In this document: in pieces, positions 50,725 through 62,815 of the stretch
Layout of the letters: each line of letters opens with the position of its first letter
Position numbering within the stretch: the stretch's first letter is position 1
Assembly (NCBI RefSeq): GCF_004565475.1
Contig: NZ_SRHX01000010.1
Location: forward strand, 1 to 64,000
DNA: 64,000 nucleotides
Direction of reading: 5' to 3'
DNA from: Lonepinella koalarum
Lineage (GTDB): Bacteria > Pseudomonadota > Gammaproteobacteria > Enterobacterales > Pasteurellaceae
Position numbers and translations under genes: made by a program
Notes under the pieces: generated by a model
What the model saw: the letters and a program-made list of their open reading frames with translations, nothing else
What the model was told of the DNA's origin: nothing
Database searches by the model: none

Positions 50725-51600
50725 ATGTTAAGTTACACAATTAAAGATATTGCAAGAGCGTCTGGTGGCTTTGCTATGCTAGCGGTGGATCAACGAGAAG
50801 CGATGAGAAATATGTTTGCTTCTGCTGGTGTAAAACAGCCTATTGCCGATCAGGTATTAACCGATTTTAAAGTGAAAGCGGCGCAAATCCTGTCACCTTA
50901 TGCTTCGGCAGTGTTAGTTGACAATCAATTCTGTTATCAACAAATTGTCGCCCAAAAAGCAATATCGCCAGTCTCATCGATGATTGTGGCGATGGATAAA
51001 TTTATTCCGGGTAATGGTATTCCAGTTGATCAAGTTGAATTAGATAAAGACATTGATCCCTATGAAGTGAGGGCAAATGGTGGTAAAGCCCTTAAATTAT
51101 TAGTTTTATGGCGAGAGGATGAAGAGGCGGATCAACGTCTTGAGATGGTTAATGATTTTATTAAAAGTTGTCGTTCGGCTGGGTTAGTCAGCATTATTGA
51201 ACCTGTTGTGAGACCCCCACGCACAGGAGATAAATTTGATCGAGAAAAAGCCATTCTTTGTGCAGCCAAGGAATTAGGTGATTGCGGCGCTGACTTATAT
51301 AAAGGTGAGATGCCGTTGTTTGGTCAAGGCGAGGCTTCAACGCTATTAAAGGCAACGAAAGCGTTGAATGATCAAATTAATATGCCGTGGGTGATTCTTT
51401 CTTCTGGAGTGGATCCTAATTTGTTTTGTCGTTCAGTACGAATTGCTATGCAAGCAGGTGCATCAGGATTTTTGGCAGGGAGAGCGGTTTGGTCTTCGGT
51501 GATTGGCTTACCTGATACCGAATTAATGCTTAAAGATATTTCCGCGCCTCGTTTACAACATCTTGGTCGTATAGTTGATGAGATGATGGCTACAAGATAA
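50725..51600 (+). CDS. yihT: 6-deoxy-6-sulfofructose-1-phosphate aldolase
   Basis: The 291-residue class I aldolase has the Schiff-base Lys193 in ADLYKGEM, at the E. coli YihT position, and VDQREAMR near 21. It splits sulfofructose-1-phosphate to DHAP and 3-sulfolactaldehyde. Start ATG 50725 has AAGGA 7 bases upstream; ATG 50707 overlaps the yihU end and has no site. It follows yihU by 10 bases. Confidence 0.95.
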   Translation: MLSYTIKDIARASGGFAMLAVDQREAMRNMFASAGVKQPIADQVLTDFKVKAAQILSPYASAVLVDNQFCYQQIVAQKAISPVSSMIVAMDKFIPGNGIPVDQVELDKDIDPYEVRANGGKALKLLVLWREDEEADQRLEMVNDFIKSCRSAGLVSIIEPVVRPPRTGDKFDREKAILCAAKELGDCGADLYKGEMPLFGQGEASTLLKATKALNDQINMPWVILSSGVDPNLFCRSVRIAMQAGASGFLAGRAVWSSVIGLPDTELMLKDISAPRLQHLGRIVDEMMATR

Positions 51601-51654
51601 GCAATAAATATTTTATAAACAGTTACTTATTCATTCTTTCTTGTGAGATGTTAT

Positions 51655-53670
51655 ATGAAACTAAATCAAATTGAAAATGGATTTGAATTATTCTATAAGC
51701 AAAAAAGTATATTGTGCCATACCACGCAACATCCTGCTTTTTTTGTGGGTATTGGAGAAGAGAAAATAGCCAGTTATCGTGGTAATTTTCAAATAGAAGA
51801 TAGGATAATTGAAAGATTACCACTCAAATATAGCACAATCAAAGAGAATACTATTTATCTCTCTTATGATGAGAAAACACCTTTTCAATTAAAAATACAG
51901 ATTTCTCCCCGTTCTGATCGGGATCTTATTTTAACTATTCAGTCAATGAACCCATCACTTAATCGATTTTGGTTGAGACTTGTGGCAGATGAAAATGAGA
52001 AAGTTTGGGGCGGTGGGGAGCAGATGTCATATTTCAATATGAAAGGAAGACATTTTCCCTTATGGACATCTGAACCGGGTGTTGGTCGAGATAAAACCAC
52101 GGAAATAACGTTCTTGTCAGATAAATATCATAAAGCAGGTGGTGATTATTATCATACCAATTATCCACAGCCAACCTTTATTTCTTCTCAACATTATGCT
52201 TGCCATATCAATAGTACGGCTTATTCTGAATTTGATTTCCGTCATACGGATTATCATGAATTACACAGTTGGGAAATACCTAAATCGATAGAAATATATA
52301 CTGGCGATACTTTTTTAACCATCGTTGAGAAATTGAGCTTGCGTTTTGGCAGACAACCTAAATTACCCGAGTGGATTTATAATGGCGTGATACTAGGGTT
52401 AAAAGGTGGGGAAAAAAATTCATTTTCTCGATTAGACAATGCCCGAGCTAAAGGTGTTCCAGTGGCAGGAATTTGGTGTGAAGACTGGGCTGGCGTTAGA
52501 CAAACAAGTTTTGGTAAACGCTTGTTTTGGGATTGGAAATGGAACCCTAAGCGTTATCCCAACTTAGCTAAAAAGATCAAGCAATTAAAACAACAAAATA
52601 TTCGTTTCTTGGCTTATGTCAGTCCTTATTTATGCGATGATGGTGAACTTTTTCCCATAGCGAAAGAAAAAGGATTATTTGCCTTAAATGCGCAAAAAGA
52701 AGTGGCGTTAGTGGATTTTGGTGAATTTTATTGTGGTGTACTGGATTTCACCAATCCAAAAACAAGGGAATGGTTTAAACAGGAAATTATTCAAAAGAAT
52801 ATGCTTGATCTTGGTGTATCTGGCTGGATGGCTGATTTTGGTGAATACCTACCAACAGATGATCTTTACTTAGCAAATGGGATGGATGCCAAAATTATGC
52901 ACAATGCTTGGCCGCCACTTTGGGCTAGGGTTAATGCTGAAGCCGTTGAAGAAAGGGCGTTGACAGGCGAAATCTTATTCTTTATGCGAGCAGGTTTTAC
53001 AGGTTCTCAACAGTATTGTCCGATGTTATGGGCAGGTGATCAATGTGTCGATTTTTCACGTCATGATGGATTAAATACGGTTATTTGTGGTGCTTTATCA
53101 TCTGGATTATTGGGCAATGCCTATCATCACAGTGATATTGGCGGCTATACTAGTTTATTTGGTCATCGGAGAACAAAAGAAGTTTTTGAACGCTGGGTTG
53201 ATATGGCGGCATTTACCCCAATGATGCGAACCCATGAAGGAAATCGCCCAGATGAAAACTTCCAGTTTGACCAAGATAGTAGTACCATCGCCCATTTAGC
53301 CAGAATGACTAAAATTTATTGTCATTTAGTTCCTTACTTAAAATCCTTAGTCGATGAAGCCTATACCAAGGGCTATCCTGTTCAAAGACCCTTATTTGTG
53401 CATTTTGAACAGGATATCAATACTTATGATATTCAGGATCAATATATGTATGGTGCTGAGCTTCTGGTGGCACCAGTGCATAAACAAGGGGTAACAGAAT
53501 GGCGGGTTTATTTACCATCAGGGGAAACGTGGATAAGTGTTTGGACGGCTCAAGAAATTCAAGGTGGACAAACAATTACGGTTCCAGCCCCCATAGGCAA
53601 ACCGCCATTGTTTTATCGAAAAAATAGTCAGTGGACAGATTTGTTTGCAGCTATTGCTGATATTTCATAA
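51655..53670 (+). CDS. yihQ: sulfoquinovosidase (GH31)
   Basis: The 671-residue alpha-glycosidase has the catalytic nucleophile D394 in WMADFGEYLP and acid/base D462 in WAGDQ. The sulfonate-recognition residues are K250, E276, R289, W292 and Y498, corresponding to E. coli Q262, Q288, R301, W304 and Y508. So it has the KERWY set known in Agrobacterium-type enzymes, not the E. coli QQRWY set. It releases sulfoquinovose from sulfoquinovosyl glycerol or diacylglycerol. No signal peptide is seen, so it acts in the cytoplasm and the glycoside must be imported. Start ATG 51655 is preferred over GTG 51643. Confidence 0.94.
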   Translation: MKLNQIENGFELFYKQKSILCHTTQHPAFFVGIGEEKIASYRGNFQIEDRIIERLPLKYSTIKENTIYLSYDEKTPFQLKIQISPRSDRDLILTIQSMNPSLNRFWLRLVADENEKVWGGGEQMSYFNMKGRHFPLWTSEPGVGRDKTTEITFLSDKYHKAGGDYYHTNYPQPTFISSQHYACHINSTAYSEFDFRHTDYHELHSWEIPKSIEIYTGDTFLTIVEKLSLRFGRQPKLPEWIYNGVILGLKGGEKNSFSRLDNARAKGVPVAGIWCEDWAGVRQTSFGKRLFWDWKWNPKRYPNLAKKIKQLKQQNIRFLAYVSPYLCDDGELFPIAKEKGLFALNAQKEVALVDFGEFYCGVLDFTNPKTREWFKQEIIQKNMLDLGVSGWMADFGEYLPTDDLYLANGMDAKIMHNAWPPLWARVNAEAVEERALTGEILFFMRAGFTGSQQYCPMLWAGDQCVDFSRHDGLNTVICGALSSGLLGNAYHHSDIGGYTSLFGHRRTKEVFERWVDMAAFTPMMRTHEGNRPDENFQFDQDSSTIAHLARMTKIYCHLVPYLKSLVDEAYTKGYPVQRPLFVHFEQDINTYDIQDQYMYGAELLVAPVHKQGVTEWRVYLPSGETWISVWTAQEIQGGQTITVPAPIGKPPLFYRKNSQWTDLFAAIADIS

Positions 53671-53748
53671 CTAAATTGATTGAATTTTGTTTTGTTAAAG
53701 TTCAATTAAACTTTGAGAGTTTTATAAATTAAATAGTAGGTGAACATT

Positions 53749-54993
53749 ATGAAATGGATAAACACAAGAACGCATAATCATTGGTTAGAAAATGAAACTG
53801 ATCGTATTTTTGAGTTCGGCTATAAATCTGTAGTCCCCACAGGTTTTGGTTGGATTGGAAACAACGGTAATATACGTAAGGAGATGGGAACGCAACTTTG
53901 GATTACGGCAAGAATGCTGCATGTGTATTCATTAGCGACGTTAATGGGAAGACCTGGGGCATATAAATTAGTAGAACATGGCATCAATTCATTATTAAAT
54001 GGCGCTTTACATGACCCTATTTATGGTGGTTGGTATGCCAATGTGGATGATACGGGGGTGATTGATAGAACAAAACAAGGGTATCAACATTTTTTTGTCT
54101 TATTAGGTGCTGCGAGTGCAACGGCAACAGGGCACCCTAAGGCAAAAAAATTACTTGATAAGGCGATAGACATTATTGAAAAATATTTCTGGAGTGAAAA
54201 AGAACAAATGTGTCTTGAGTCTTGGGATGAAACATTTAGCCAGACAGAAGACTACCGCGGTGGCAATGCCAATATGCACGCAGTGGAAGCTTTTCTTATT
54301 GTGTATGATATAACAAAAGATAAAAAATGGTTAGATAGGGCACTCAGAATTACGTCTGTCATTATCCATGATGTGGCGAGAAATAATCACTATCGTGTAA
54401 ATGAACATTTTGATTCTCATTGGCAACCATTACCAGATTATAATAAAGAAAATCCTGCCAGCCATTTCCGAGCTTATGGTGGTACGCCAGGACATTGGGT
54501 TGAATGGGGCAGGCTAATTTGTCACCTTAGAGCCACCTTAATATCCATCGGAGAACATGCACCAGAGTGGTTATTGGAGGATGCTAAAAATTTATTTGCC
54601 GCTGGAATAAGAGACGCATGGTCGGTGGACGGTGCTGAAGGTTTTGTTTATACCGTGGATTGGAATGGTAAACCGGTTGTTCGGGAAAGAATCCGCTGGG
54701 TTATCGTTGAAGCAATCGGCACAGCTTATGCTTTATATACGACAACAGGAGAATCGCAATACGAGGAATATTATCAACGTTTTTGGGATTACAGTCGTTG
54801 TTATTTGATGGATTATGAAACAGGATCTTGGTGGCAAGAATTAGACGCTAACAATAAAGTATCCAATAAAGTATGGGACGGTAAACAAGATATTTATCAT
54901 TTAATGCACTGTTTATTAATTCCGCGCTTGCCTTTAACACCAGGCTTAGCACCAGCACTTGCAGCAGGATTATTAGATAAAAATGTAAAATAA
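53749..54993 (+). CDS. yihS: sulfoquinovose isomerase (AGE family)
   Basis: The 414-residue (alpha/alpha)6 barrel enzyme is very close to E. coli YihS (413). Catalytic histidines appear as H177 ([10 protein letters not shown]), H249 (GGTPGHW) and H384 (DIYHLMH), one residue off the E. coli numbering. It converts sulfoquinovose to sulfofructose and can equilibrate to sulforhamnose. Start ATG 53749 has AGGTGA upstream. It is 78 bases after yihQ. Confidence 0.95.
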   Translation: MKWINTRTHNHWLENETDRIFEFGYKSVVPTGFGWIGNNGNIRKEMGTQLWITARMLHVYSLATLMGRPGAYKLVEHGINSLLNGALHDPIYGGWYANVDDTGVIDRTKQGYQHFFVLLGAASATATGHPKAKKLLDKAIDIIEKYFWSEKEQMCLESWDETFSQTEDYRGGNANMHAVEAFLIVYDITKDKKWLDRALRITSVIIHDVARNNHYRVNEHFDSHWQPLPDYNKENPASHFRAYGGTPGHWVEWGRLICHLRATLISIGEHAPEWLLEDAKNLFAAGIRDAWSVDGAEGFVYTVDWNGKPVVRERIRWVIVEAIGTAYALYTTTGESQYEEYYQRFWDYSRCYLMDYETGSWWQELDANNKVSNKVWDGKQDIYHLMHCLLIPRLPLTPGLAPALAAGLLDKNVK

Positions 54994-55002
54994 GAAAATA
55001 TA

Positions 55003-55047
55003 GGCATTCTAATTGAAACGACGGTAAAAAGAGGAATGCTTTTTTAT
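55003..55047 (+). terminator. hairpin after yihS (terminator or attenuator)
   Basis: GCATTC (55004-55009) pairs with GAATGC (55034-55039), extended by G-U pairs, with a 24-base loop and a T6 tract. It would end or attenuate the yihU-T-Q-S transcript before the epimerase gene. Confidence 0.6.
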
Positions 55048-55076
55048 TTTAGATAGAAATGTTGAGATATACAGTG

Positions 55077-56144
55077 ATGAATATAAAAATTGAGACTTTT
55101 GGTCAGGTCAATGGGGAGCGAGTTGATTTAATTCATTTATCTAACCAAAATGGGATGTTAGTTAAAATAACCAATTATGGTTGCATTGTTACATCTATTG
55201 AGACTCAAGATTGTCAGGGTCACTTTAAAGACATTGTCTTAGGTTTTGATACCTTAAATGAATATTTACAGGGACACCCTTTTTTTGGTGCTGTGGTCGG
55301 AAGGTATGCTAATCGTATTAATCATGGTTTATTTAAAATAAAAGACCAAATATACCAACTTGAAAAGAATGAATTATCGACTTCGCAACATATCCATGGC
55401 GGAAGTGTCGGATTTGATAAATATATTTGGAATTACAGTATAGAGAAAAATGAAACGCTAATCATGATTCATTTTTATCGTCTCTCGCCAAATGGCGAAT
55501 CAGGCTACCCAGGTAATTTAAATATAACTCATAGCATAGGTTTAGATGAACAAAATCAGCTACATTTTTATTTTACTGCCACCACAGATCAAACAACAAT
55601 TATTAACTTAACTAATCATAGCTATTATAATTTATCAGGCCATGATCAAGGTTACATTTGTCATCATTATTTGAAAATTTTTAGCGATTATTATACCCCT
55701 GTTGCTCAGAATATGATCCCTACAGGAGAAATCTTATCCGTTAAACACACCGGTTTAGATTTTAGAAAGGCAATCAAGATTGGGGATAATATGGATAAAT
55801 TGAAAGATAAAACCCTAGATCATAATTTTATCTTAAATGGCGAAGTTGCCTATGATGAGTATCATAAAGCGGCTGAACTTTATGATCCTGAAAGTGGGCG
55901 ATTTCTAACGGTCATCACTACTCAGCCAGCCATTCAAGTATATAATGCCGCTAAGTTATCAAATAAGTGCTGGATGGGTAAAAACCAATACAAATATGAA
56001 TCTTTTGCAGCAATTTGTTTAGAAACGCAACATTTCCCTGATAGTCCTAATCATCGTCATTTTCCCAACACACTACTCGAACCAGATCAAATATACAAAC
56101 AAAAAACAATTTATCAGTTCAGTGTAAAAGATAATCAGGGATAA
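55077..56144 (+). CDS. GalM-type aldose 1-epimerase, putative sulfoquinovose mutarotase
   Basis: The 355-residue protein is a standard GalM-family mutarotase: VVGRYANRI near 75, the catalytic His pair in HIHGG and LTNHSYYNLSG, and the catalytic Glu in CLETQHFPDSPN. It is longer than, and distinct from, E. coli YihR (308 residues). By context it would speed interconversion of sulfoquinovose anomers released by YihQ; a role on ordinary hexoses is possible. The start (ATG 55077 or 55059) is uncertain, as neither has a clear ribosome-binding site. It is 6 bases before the TauE gene. Confidence 0.85.
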   Translation: MNIKIETFGQVNGERVDLIHLSNQNGMLVKITNYGCIVTSIETQDCQGHFKDIVLGFDTLNEYLQGHPFFGAVVGRYANRINHGLFKIKDQIYQLEKNELSTSQHIHGGSVGFDKYIWNYSIEKNETLIMIHFYRLSPNGESGYPGNLNITHSIGLDEQNQLHFYFTATTDQTTIINLTNHSYYNLSGHDQGYICHHYLKIFSDYYTPVAQNMIPTGEILSVKHTGLDFRKAIKIGDNMDKLKDKTLDHNFILNGEVAYDEYHKAAELYDPESGRFLTVITTQPAIQVYNAAKLSNKCWMGKNQYKYESFAAICLETQHFPDSPNHRHFPNTLLEPDQIYKQKTIYQFSVKDNQG

Positions 56145-56150
56145 TATAAA

Positions 56151-56882
56151 ATGGAAATTATTTTAATGATATCAATGGTTATTGGATTAGGTAGTTTTAC
56201 TCAAGGGCTTACAGGATTTGGATTAGCTTTAGTTTCAGTGCCATTACTATCATTGTTTATAGATGTAAAATTAGCGGTACCTTTGGCAGGCATTCTGGGT
56301 TGGTTAGTAACCTTTCCAATAGTATGGAAAATGCGATCTCATATACAATATAAGACGGCTTTAATTTTATTTATAGGTTCTTTACCCGGTTCATTTATTG
56401 GTGCGAGTTTATTAAAGCATCTTCCATCAGAAATAATTTTAATTATAATGGGGCTAATATTAATTATTTCAGGCATATATTCTTTCCGCTCAAAAACATC
56501 TTTATTTAAATCAACATCACCAGTGGCTAGTGCTGGTATTGGATTTTTCTCTGGTGCTTTAGGTGCGAGTGTAGGGGAACCAGGTCCACCAGTTATCGCA
56601 TATACATCAATGTTACCATGGACTCATGATCAAACAAAATCTACTTTAGTGTTTTTCTTTATGTTACAGATGATAGGTGCAATTATTGGCTTTTGGTATA
56701 AAGGATTACTCACTGATGATGTGTTTTCTTATGTTATTAAAGCTATTCCAGCATTTATTATTGGTATGCTTTTAGGTATGTTTAGCTATCAACTATTGCA
56801 TAAGTATAATATTAACTATCATAGAGTGATTTATTCGTTATTGATAATCATTGGTTTTGTATTAATAACTAAGAGCTTATAA
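56151..56882 (+). CDS. TauE/SafE-family permease, putative organosulfonate exporter
   Basis: The 243-residue inner-membrane protein has seven or eight hydrophobic segments with the family's two repeats: GSFTQGLTGFGLALVSVPLL at 15-34 and GFFSGALGASVGEPGPPV near 129-146. This family exports sulfite, sulfolactate and other sulfonates. Here it likely exports 2,3-dihydroxypropane-1-sulfonate, filling the place of E. coli YihP (inference). It is the last gene of the block, 239 bases before rplN. Confidence 0.82.
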   Translation: MEIILMISMVIGLGSFTQGLTGFGLALVSVPLLSLFIDVKLAVPLAGILGWLVTFPIVWKMRSHIQYKTALILFIGSLPGSFIGASLLKHLPSEIILIIMGLILIISGIYSFRSKTSLFKSTSPVASAGIGFFSGALGASVGEPGPPVIAYTSMLPWTHDQTKSTLVFFFMLQMIGAIIGFWYKGLLTDDVFSYVIKAIPAFIIGMLLGMFSYQLLHKYNINYHRVIYSLLIIIGFVLITKSL

Positions 56883-57020
56883 AATATACTACATGTCCTA
56901 GCCTACATTAGGAATACTGATTTTTCCACCGCACTTTTTGTTATTTAAATTATCATTTAAAGCAAAGTATGTCTTATTTCCACAACGTTTCTGATAGTTA
57001 ATATTTCCTTGAAAATCCAG

Positions 57021-57080
57021 TTGCTTTTACCTTGCCTTTTTGATAAACTCACCGACCTACTTATCCTAAGGTAAGTAGGT
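57021..57080 (+). promoter_or_regulatory. spc operon promoter region and leader hairpin
   Basis: A possible weak promoter (TTGCTT 57021-57026, 17-base spacer, TAAACT 57044-57049) is followed by a perfect stem ACCTACTTA/TAAGTAGGT (57055-57063, 57072-57080), then ACGGAG before rplN. The rpsQ gene that normally precedes rplN is absent, so the spc operon must start here. The 56883-57020 stretch holds only one uptake signal (56928). Confidence 0.5.
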
Positions 57081-57103
57081 TCGTCCCGCAAGGGTGTTTT
57101 TAA

Positions 57104-57493
<390 letters not shown>

Positions 57494-57506
57494 GGGAGAG
57501 TGAGAA

Positions 57507-58375
<869 letters not shown>

Positions 58376-58387
58376 GGCAGGTTATCA

Positions 58388-58693
58388 ATGGCTAAACAAT
58401 CAATGAAAGCACGCGATGTAAAACGCGTTAAATTGGCTGAGAAGTTCTACGCTCAACGTGTAGAATTGAAAAAAATCATTTCTGACGTCAATTCTTCTGA
58501 TGAAGATCGTTGGAGTGCGGTGTTAAAGTTACAAACTTTACCGCGTGATTCAAGCCCAAGTCGCCAACGTAACCGTTGTCGCCAAACTGGTCGTCCTCAC
58601 GGCGTATTAAGTAAGTTTGGTTTGAGCCGTATTAAGGTCCGTGAAGCAGCCATGCGTGGTGAGATCCCTGGTCTTAAAAAAGCAAGTTGGTAA
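58388..58693 (+). CDS. rpsN: 30S ribosomal protein S14
   Basis: The 101-residue protein is the long, zinc-independent form (no CXXC pairs), ending in [23 protein letters not shown]. It lies in the 30S head. It is 12 bases after rplE. Confidence 0.98.
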   Translation: MAKQSMKARDVKRVKLAEKFYAQRVELKKIISDVNSSDEDRWSAVLKLQTLPRDSSPSRQRNRCRQTGRPHGVLSKFGLSRIKVREAAMRGEIPGLKKASW

Positions 58694-58730
58694 TGTACCA
58701 CTTTATATTGGAATCGGAGAATAAAGCACA

Positions 58731-59123
58731 ATGAGTATGCAAGATCCAATCGCAGATATGTTGACCCGTATTCGTAACGGTCAAGCTGCGAACAAAGTTG
58801 CGATCAGTATGCCTTCATCCAAGCTAAAAGTGGCTATTGCCAATGTGTTAGCGGAAGAAGGTTACGTTGAAAGCGTAAAAGTTTTAGAAGGTGTAAAACC
58901 TGAATTGGAAATTACATTAAAATATTTCCAAGGTAAACCAGTTGTAGAAAGTATCCAACGTGTAAGCCGTCCGGGTCTTCGTATTTACAAACGTAAAGAC
59001 GAATTACCAAAAGTTATGGGTGGTTTAGGTGTTGCAGTAGTGTCTACATCTAAAGGTGTGATGACTGACCGTGCGGCTCGTCAAGCGGGCTTAGGCGGCG
59101 AAATCATCTGTTATGTGGCTTAA
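58731..59123 (+). CDS. rpsH: 30S ribosomal protein S8
   Basis: The 130-residue protein has [20 protein letters not shown] at its start and the C-terminal [20 protein letters not shown] signature. It binds helix 21 of 16S rRNA and in E. coli represses the spc operon. It lies 37 bases after rpsN. Confidence 0.98.
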   Translation: MSMQDPIADMLTRIRNGQAANKVAISMPSSKLKVAIANVLAEEGYVESVKVLEGVKPELEITLKYFQGKPVVESIQRVSRPGLRIYKRKDELPKVMGGLGVAVVSTSKGVMTDRAARQAGLGGEIICYVA

Positions 59124-59140
59124 TTAAGAGGTAGGAAAAA

Positions 59141-59674
59141 ATGTCTCGTGTAGCAAAAGCTCCCGTCACTGTTCCTGCCGGCGTTGAGGTTAAACTTAAC
59201 GGTCAGCTATTAACAGTGAAAGGTAAGAATGGTGAGTTAACTCGCACTATTCATGACTCAGTCGAAGTTAAACAAGATAATGGTGCATTAACATTCGCAC
59301 CACGTGATGCTAGTGTTGGTGCAAATGCACAATCAGGTACTGCACGTGCGTTGGTTAATGCAATGGTTATTGGTGTTACCGAAGGTTTCACAAGAAAATT
59401 ACAACTCGTCGGTGTGGGTTATAGAGCACAAGTAAAAGGCAACGTAGTTGGCTTAAGCCTTGGTTTTTCACATCCAGTAGAACACACTTTACCCGCAGGG
59501 ATTACTGCAGAATGTCCATCTCAAACCGAAATCGTGCTGAAAGGTGCTGACAAACAATTAATTGGTCAAGTGGCTGCAGATATTCGTGCATATCGTAAAC
59601 CTGAACCTTATAAAGGTAAAGGGGTTCGTTATGCAGACGAAGTTGTACGTACTAAAGAAGCGAAGAAAAAATAA
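59141..59674 (+). CDS. rplF: 50S ribosomal protein L6
   Basis: The 177-residue protein has two related RNA-binding domains and ends with the L6 signature [20 protein letters not shown]. It sits near the sarcin-ricin loop. It lies 17 bases after rpsH. Confidence 0.98.
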   Translation: MSRVAKAPVTVPAGVEVKLNGQLLTVKGKNGELTRTIHDSVEVKQDNGALTFAPRDASVGANAQSGTARALVNAMVIGVTEGFTRKLQLVGVGYRAQVKGNVVGLSLGFSHPVEHTLPAGITAECPSQTEIVLKGADKQLIGQVAADIRAYRKPEPYKGKGVRYADEVVRTKEAKKK

Positions 59675-59687
59675 TTAAGGTAACACT

Positions 59688-60556
<869 letters not shown>

Positions 60557-60562
60557 TGGATT

Positions 60563-60742
60563 ATGGCAAAAACGATTAAAGTAACTCAAACTCGTAGCTC
60601 TATTGCTCGTTTACCGAAGCATAAAGCCACCTTAAAAGGTTTAGGTCTTCGCCATATTCGTCATACTGTTGAGTTGGAAGATACTCCATCCGTGCGTGGT
60701 ATGATTAACCAAGTTTCATATATGGTTAAAGTAGAGGAGTAA
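60563..60742 (+). CDS. rpmD: 50S ribosomal protein L30
   Basis: A 59-residue gene below the usual ORF length cutoff, read directly from the sequence. It begins [20 protein letters not shown] and contains [20 protein letters not shown], the L30 signature, with the same length as in E. coli. It fills the gap between rpsE (6 bases) and rplO (4 bases). Confidence 0.97.
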   Translation: MAKTIKVTQTRSSIARLPKHKATLKGLGLRHIRHTVELEDTPSVRGMINQVSYMVKVEE

Positions 60743-60746
60743 GAGA

Positions 60747-61181
60747 ATGCGTTTAAATACTCTATCTCCGGCTGAAGGTGCGAAGCACAGTGCTAAGCGT
60801 TTAGGTCGTGGTATTGGTTCAGGTTTAGGCAAAACCGGTGGACGTGGTCATAAAGGTCAAAAATCTCGTACAGGCGGCGGTGTTCGTCGTGGTTTCGAGG
60901 GCGGTCAAATGCCTTTATATCGTCGTTTACCAAAATTTGGTTTCACATCAATGAAAGCAGCGGTAACTGCTGAAATTCGTTTGAATGATTTAACCAAAGT
61001 AGAAGGTAATGTTGTCACTTTAGATTCATTAAAGGCAGCGAACTTAATCACTAAAGAAATTCAATTTGTTAAAATTATTTTAGCAGGTGAAGTTAAAGGT
61101 GCAGTAACTGTTCGCGGTTTACGTGTAACTAAGGGTGCGAAAGCAGCAATTGAAGCTGCTGGTGGATCAATTGAGGAATAA
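60747..61181 (+). CDS. rplO: 50S ribosomal protein L15
   Basis: The 144-residue protein starts [20 protein letters not shown], followed by the glycine/arginine-rich region and [16 protein letters not shown]. It is a late 50S assembly protein. It lies 7 bases before secY. Confidence 0.98.
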   Translation: MRLNTLSPAEGAKHSAKRLGRGIGSGLGKTGGRGHKGQKSRTGGGVRRGFEGGQMPLYRRLPKFGFTSMKAAVTAEIRLNDLTKVEGNVVTLDSLKAANLITKEIQFVKIILAGEVKGAVTVRGLRVTKGAKAAIEAAGGSIEE

Positions 61182-61188
61182 TTAATAG

Positions 61189-62514
61189 ATGGCTAAGCAA
61201 CCAGGTTATCAAAGTAGAAGTACTCAAAGCGGTAAGGGTGAACTTAAAAGTAGATTGCTTTTTGTATTAGGTGCACTCATCGTTTTCCGTATTGGTTCTT
61301 TCATTCCGGTTCCTGGTATTGATGCAGCCGTGTTAGCTCAATTAATTGAACAGCAAAAAGGCACCATCATTGAAATGTTTAATATGTTCTCTGGTGGTGC
61401 ATTAAGCCGTGCGTCAATTTTCGCTCTGGGTATTATGCCGTATATCTCGGCATCGATTATTATTCAGTTGCTTGCCACGGTTTATCCTGCATTAAATGAA
61501 TTAAAGAAAGAAGGTGAGTCTGGTCGCCGTAAAATGAGTAAGTACACACGTTATGCAACGTTAGGACTTGCAACATTACAAGCGATTGGTATTTCCACCG
61601 GCTTACCAAGTATGTTACCGGGTCTGGTTCCTAACTTAGGCTTTGGTTTCTATTTTACGGCGGTAATTAGTCTTGTCACAGGAACGATGTTCTTAATGTG
61701 GTTAGGCGAACAAATTACAGAACGTGGAATTGGTAACGGTATTTCATTAATTATCTTTGCAGGTATCGTAGCGGGTCTTCCAGCTGCAATTGGTCAAACT
61801 ATTGAGCAGGCGCGTCAAGGGCAAATGCATCCGTTAGTTCTTTTATTGATTGCCGTAATTGTGTTTGCAGTAACCTATTTCGTTGTCTTTGTTGAACGTG
61901 GACAACGTCGAGTTAAAGTTGAATATGCTAAACGTCAGCAAGGTCGTCAAATATTAGGTGGAGGTTCATCTCATTTACCGTTAAAAGTAAATATGGCAGG
62001 GGTGATTCCCGCAATCTTTGCATCAAGTATTATTTTGTTTCCAGCAACAATAACGTCTTGGTTTGGAGAGGGTTCTAGCTTGGAGTGGTTAACGAATTTA
62101 TCGTTAATGTTACAACCAGGTCAGCCGATTTATTTGATTGTTTATGCGGCAGCAATTATGTTCTTTAGCTTTTTCTATGCTGCAATGCAATTTAATCCCC
62201 GTGATACAGCCGATAATTTGAAAAAATCTGGAGCATTCATCCCCGGAATTAGACCAGGCGAACAAACATCACGTTATATTGATAAAATTATGACTCGTCT
62301 CACTTTAGTGGGAGGTCTTTATATTGTATTCGTATGTTTAGTGCCTTACATTATGATGTCAGCTTGGAATGTACAATTCTATTTTGGTGGTACATCTTTG
62401 CTCATCGTTGTAGTGGTAATTATGGATTTCATCGTGCAGATTCAAAGTCATTTAATGTCAACCAAATATGAATCTGCGTTGAAAAAGGCAAACCTTAAAG
62501 GTTTTGGACAATAA
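61189..62514 (+). CDS. secY: preprotein translocase subunit SecY
   Basis: The 441-residue protein has ten membrane segments. The plug region contains [20 protein letters not shown] near 65-84, and signature 2 is visible as [19 protein letters not shown] near 172-190. It forms the protein-conducting channel with SecE (28571). It lies within the spc operon, in the usual place after rplO. Confidence 0.98.
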   Translation: MAKQPGYQSRSTQSGKGELKSRLLFVLGALIVFRIGSFIPVPGIDAAVLAQLIEQQKGTIIEMFNMFSGGALSRASIFALGIMPYISASIIIQLLATVYPALNELKKEGESGRRKMSKYTRYATLGLATLQAIGISTGLPSMLPGLVPNLGFGFYFTAVISLVTGTMFLMWLGEQITERGIGNGISLIIFAGIVAGLPAAIGQTIEQARQGQMHPLVLLLIAVIVFAVTYFVVFVERGQRRVKVEYAKRQQGRQILGGGSSHLPLKVNMAGVIPAIFASSIILFPATITSWFGEGSSLEWLTNLSLMLQPGQPIYLIVYAAAIMFFSFFYAAMQFNPRDTADNLKKSGAFIPGIRPGEQTSRYIDKIMTRLTLVGGLYIVFVCLVPYIMMSAWNVQFYFGGTSLLIVVVVIMDFIVQIQSHLMSTKYESALKKANLKGFGQ

Positions 62515-62544
62515 TTTGTCCATTTTATAAAGAAAGGATAAGCA

Positions 62545-62658
62545 ATGAAAGTTCGTGCTTCCGTAAAGAGAATTTGTCGTAACTGTAAAATTGTAAGACG
62601 TGAAGGTGTGGTGCGTGTATTATGTACCGACCCGAAACATAAACAACGTCAAGGTTAA
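62545..62658 (+). CDS. rpmJ: 50S ribosomal protein L36
   Basis: A 37-residue gene below the usual ORF cutoff, read directly. It has the zinc-binding form, with CRNCK near 11-15 and a later Cys and His ([13 protein letters not shown]). It is the last gene of the spc operon, 30 bases after secY. Confidence 0.97.
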   Translation: MKVRASVKRICRNCKIVRREGVVRVLCTDPKHKQRQG

Positions 62659-62730
62659 TTGATAATTTTTTCTTGCAAAGAACCAGTTGAGCAGGTATAC
62701 TGCTCAGCTCATTTATGTCCTTGGTATATT

Positions 62731-62815
62731 GTTTGAGTATCCTGAAACGGGCTTTTCAAGATCAATATATCAAATTAGTTAAAAAAATAGGAGTGCATAG
62801 TGGCCCGTATTGCAG
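62731..62815 (+). ncRNA. alpha operon ribosome-binding-site pseudoknot (S4-regulated)
   Basis: TTGAGTATCCTGAAACGGGC followed by TTTTCA, and the AGGAGTGCATAGTGGCCCGT start region, closely match the E. coli alpha operon leader. ACGGGC can pair with GCCCGT in the first rpsM codons to form the nested pseudoknot. In E. coli, S4 (rpsD, here at 63592) binds it to repress translation. A separate hairpin, TGAGCAG/CTGCTCA (62687-62705), lies upstream. Confidence 0.85.
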
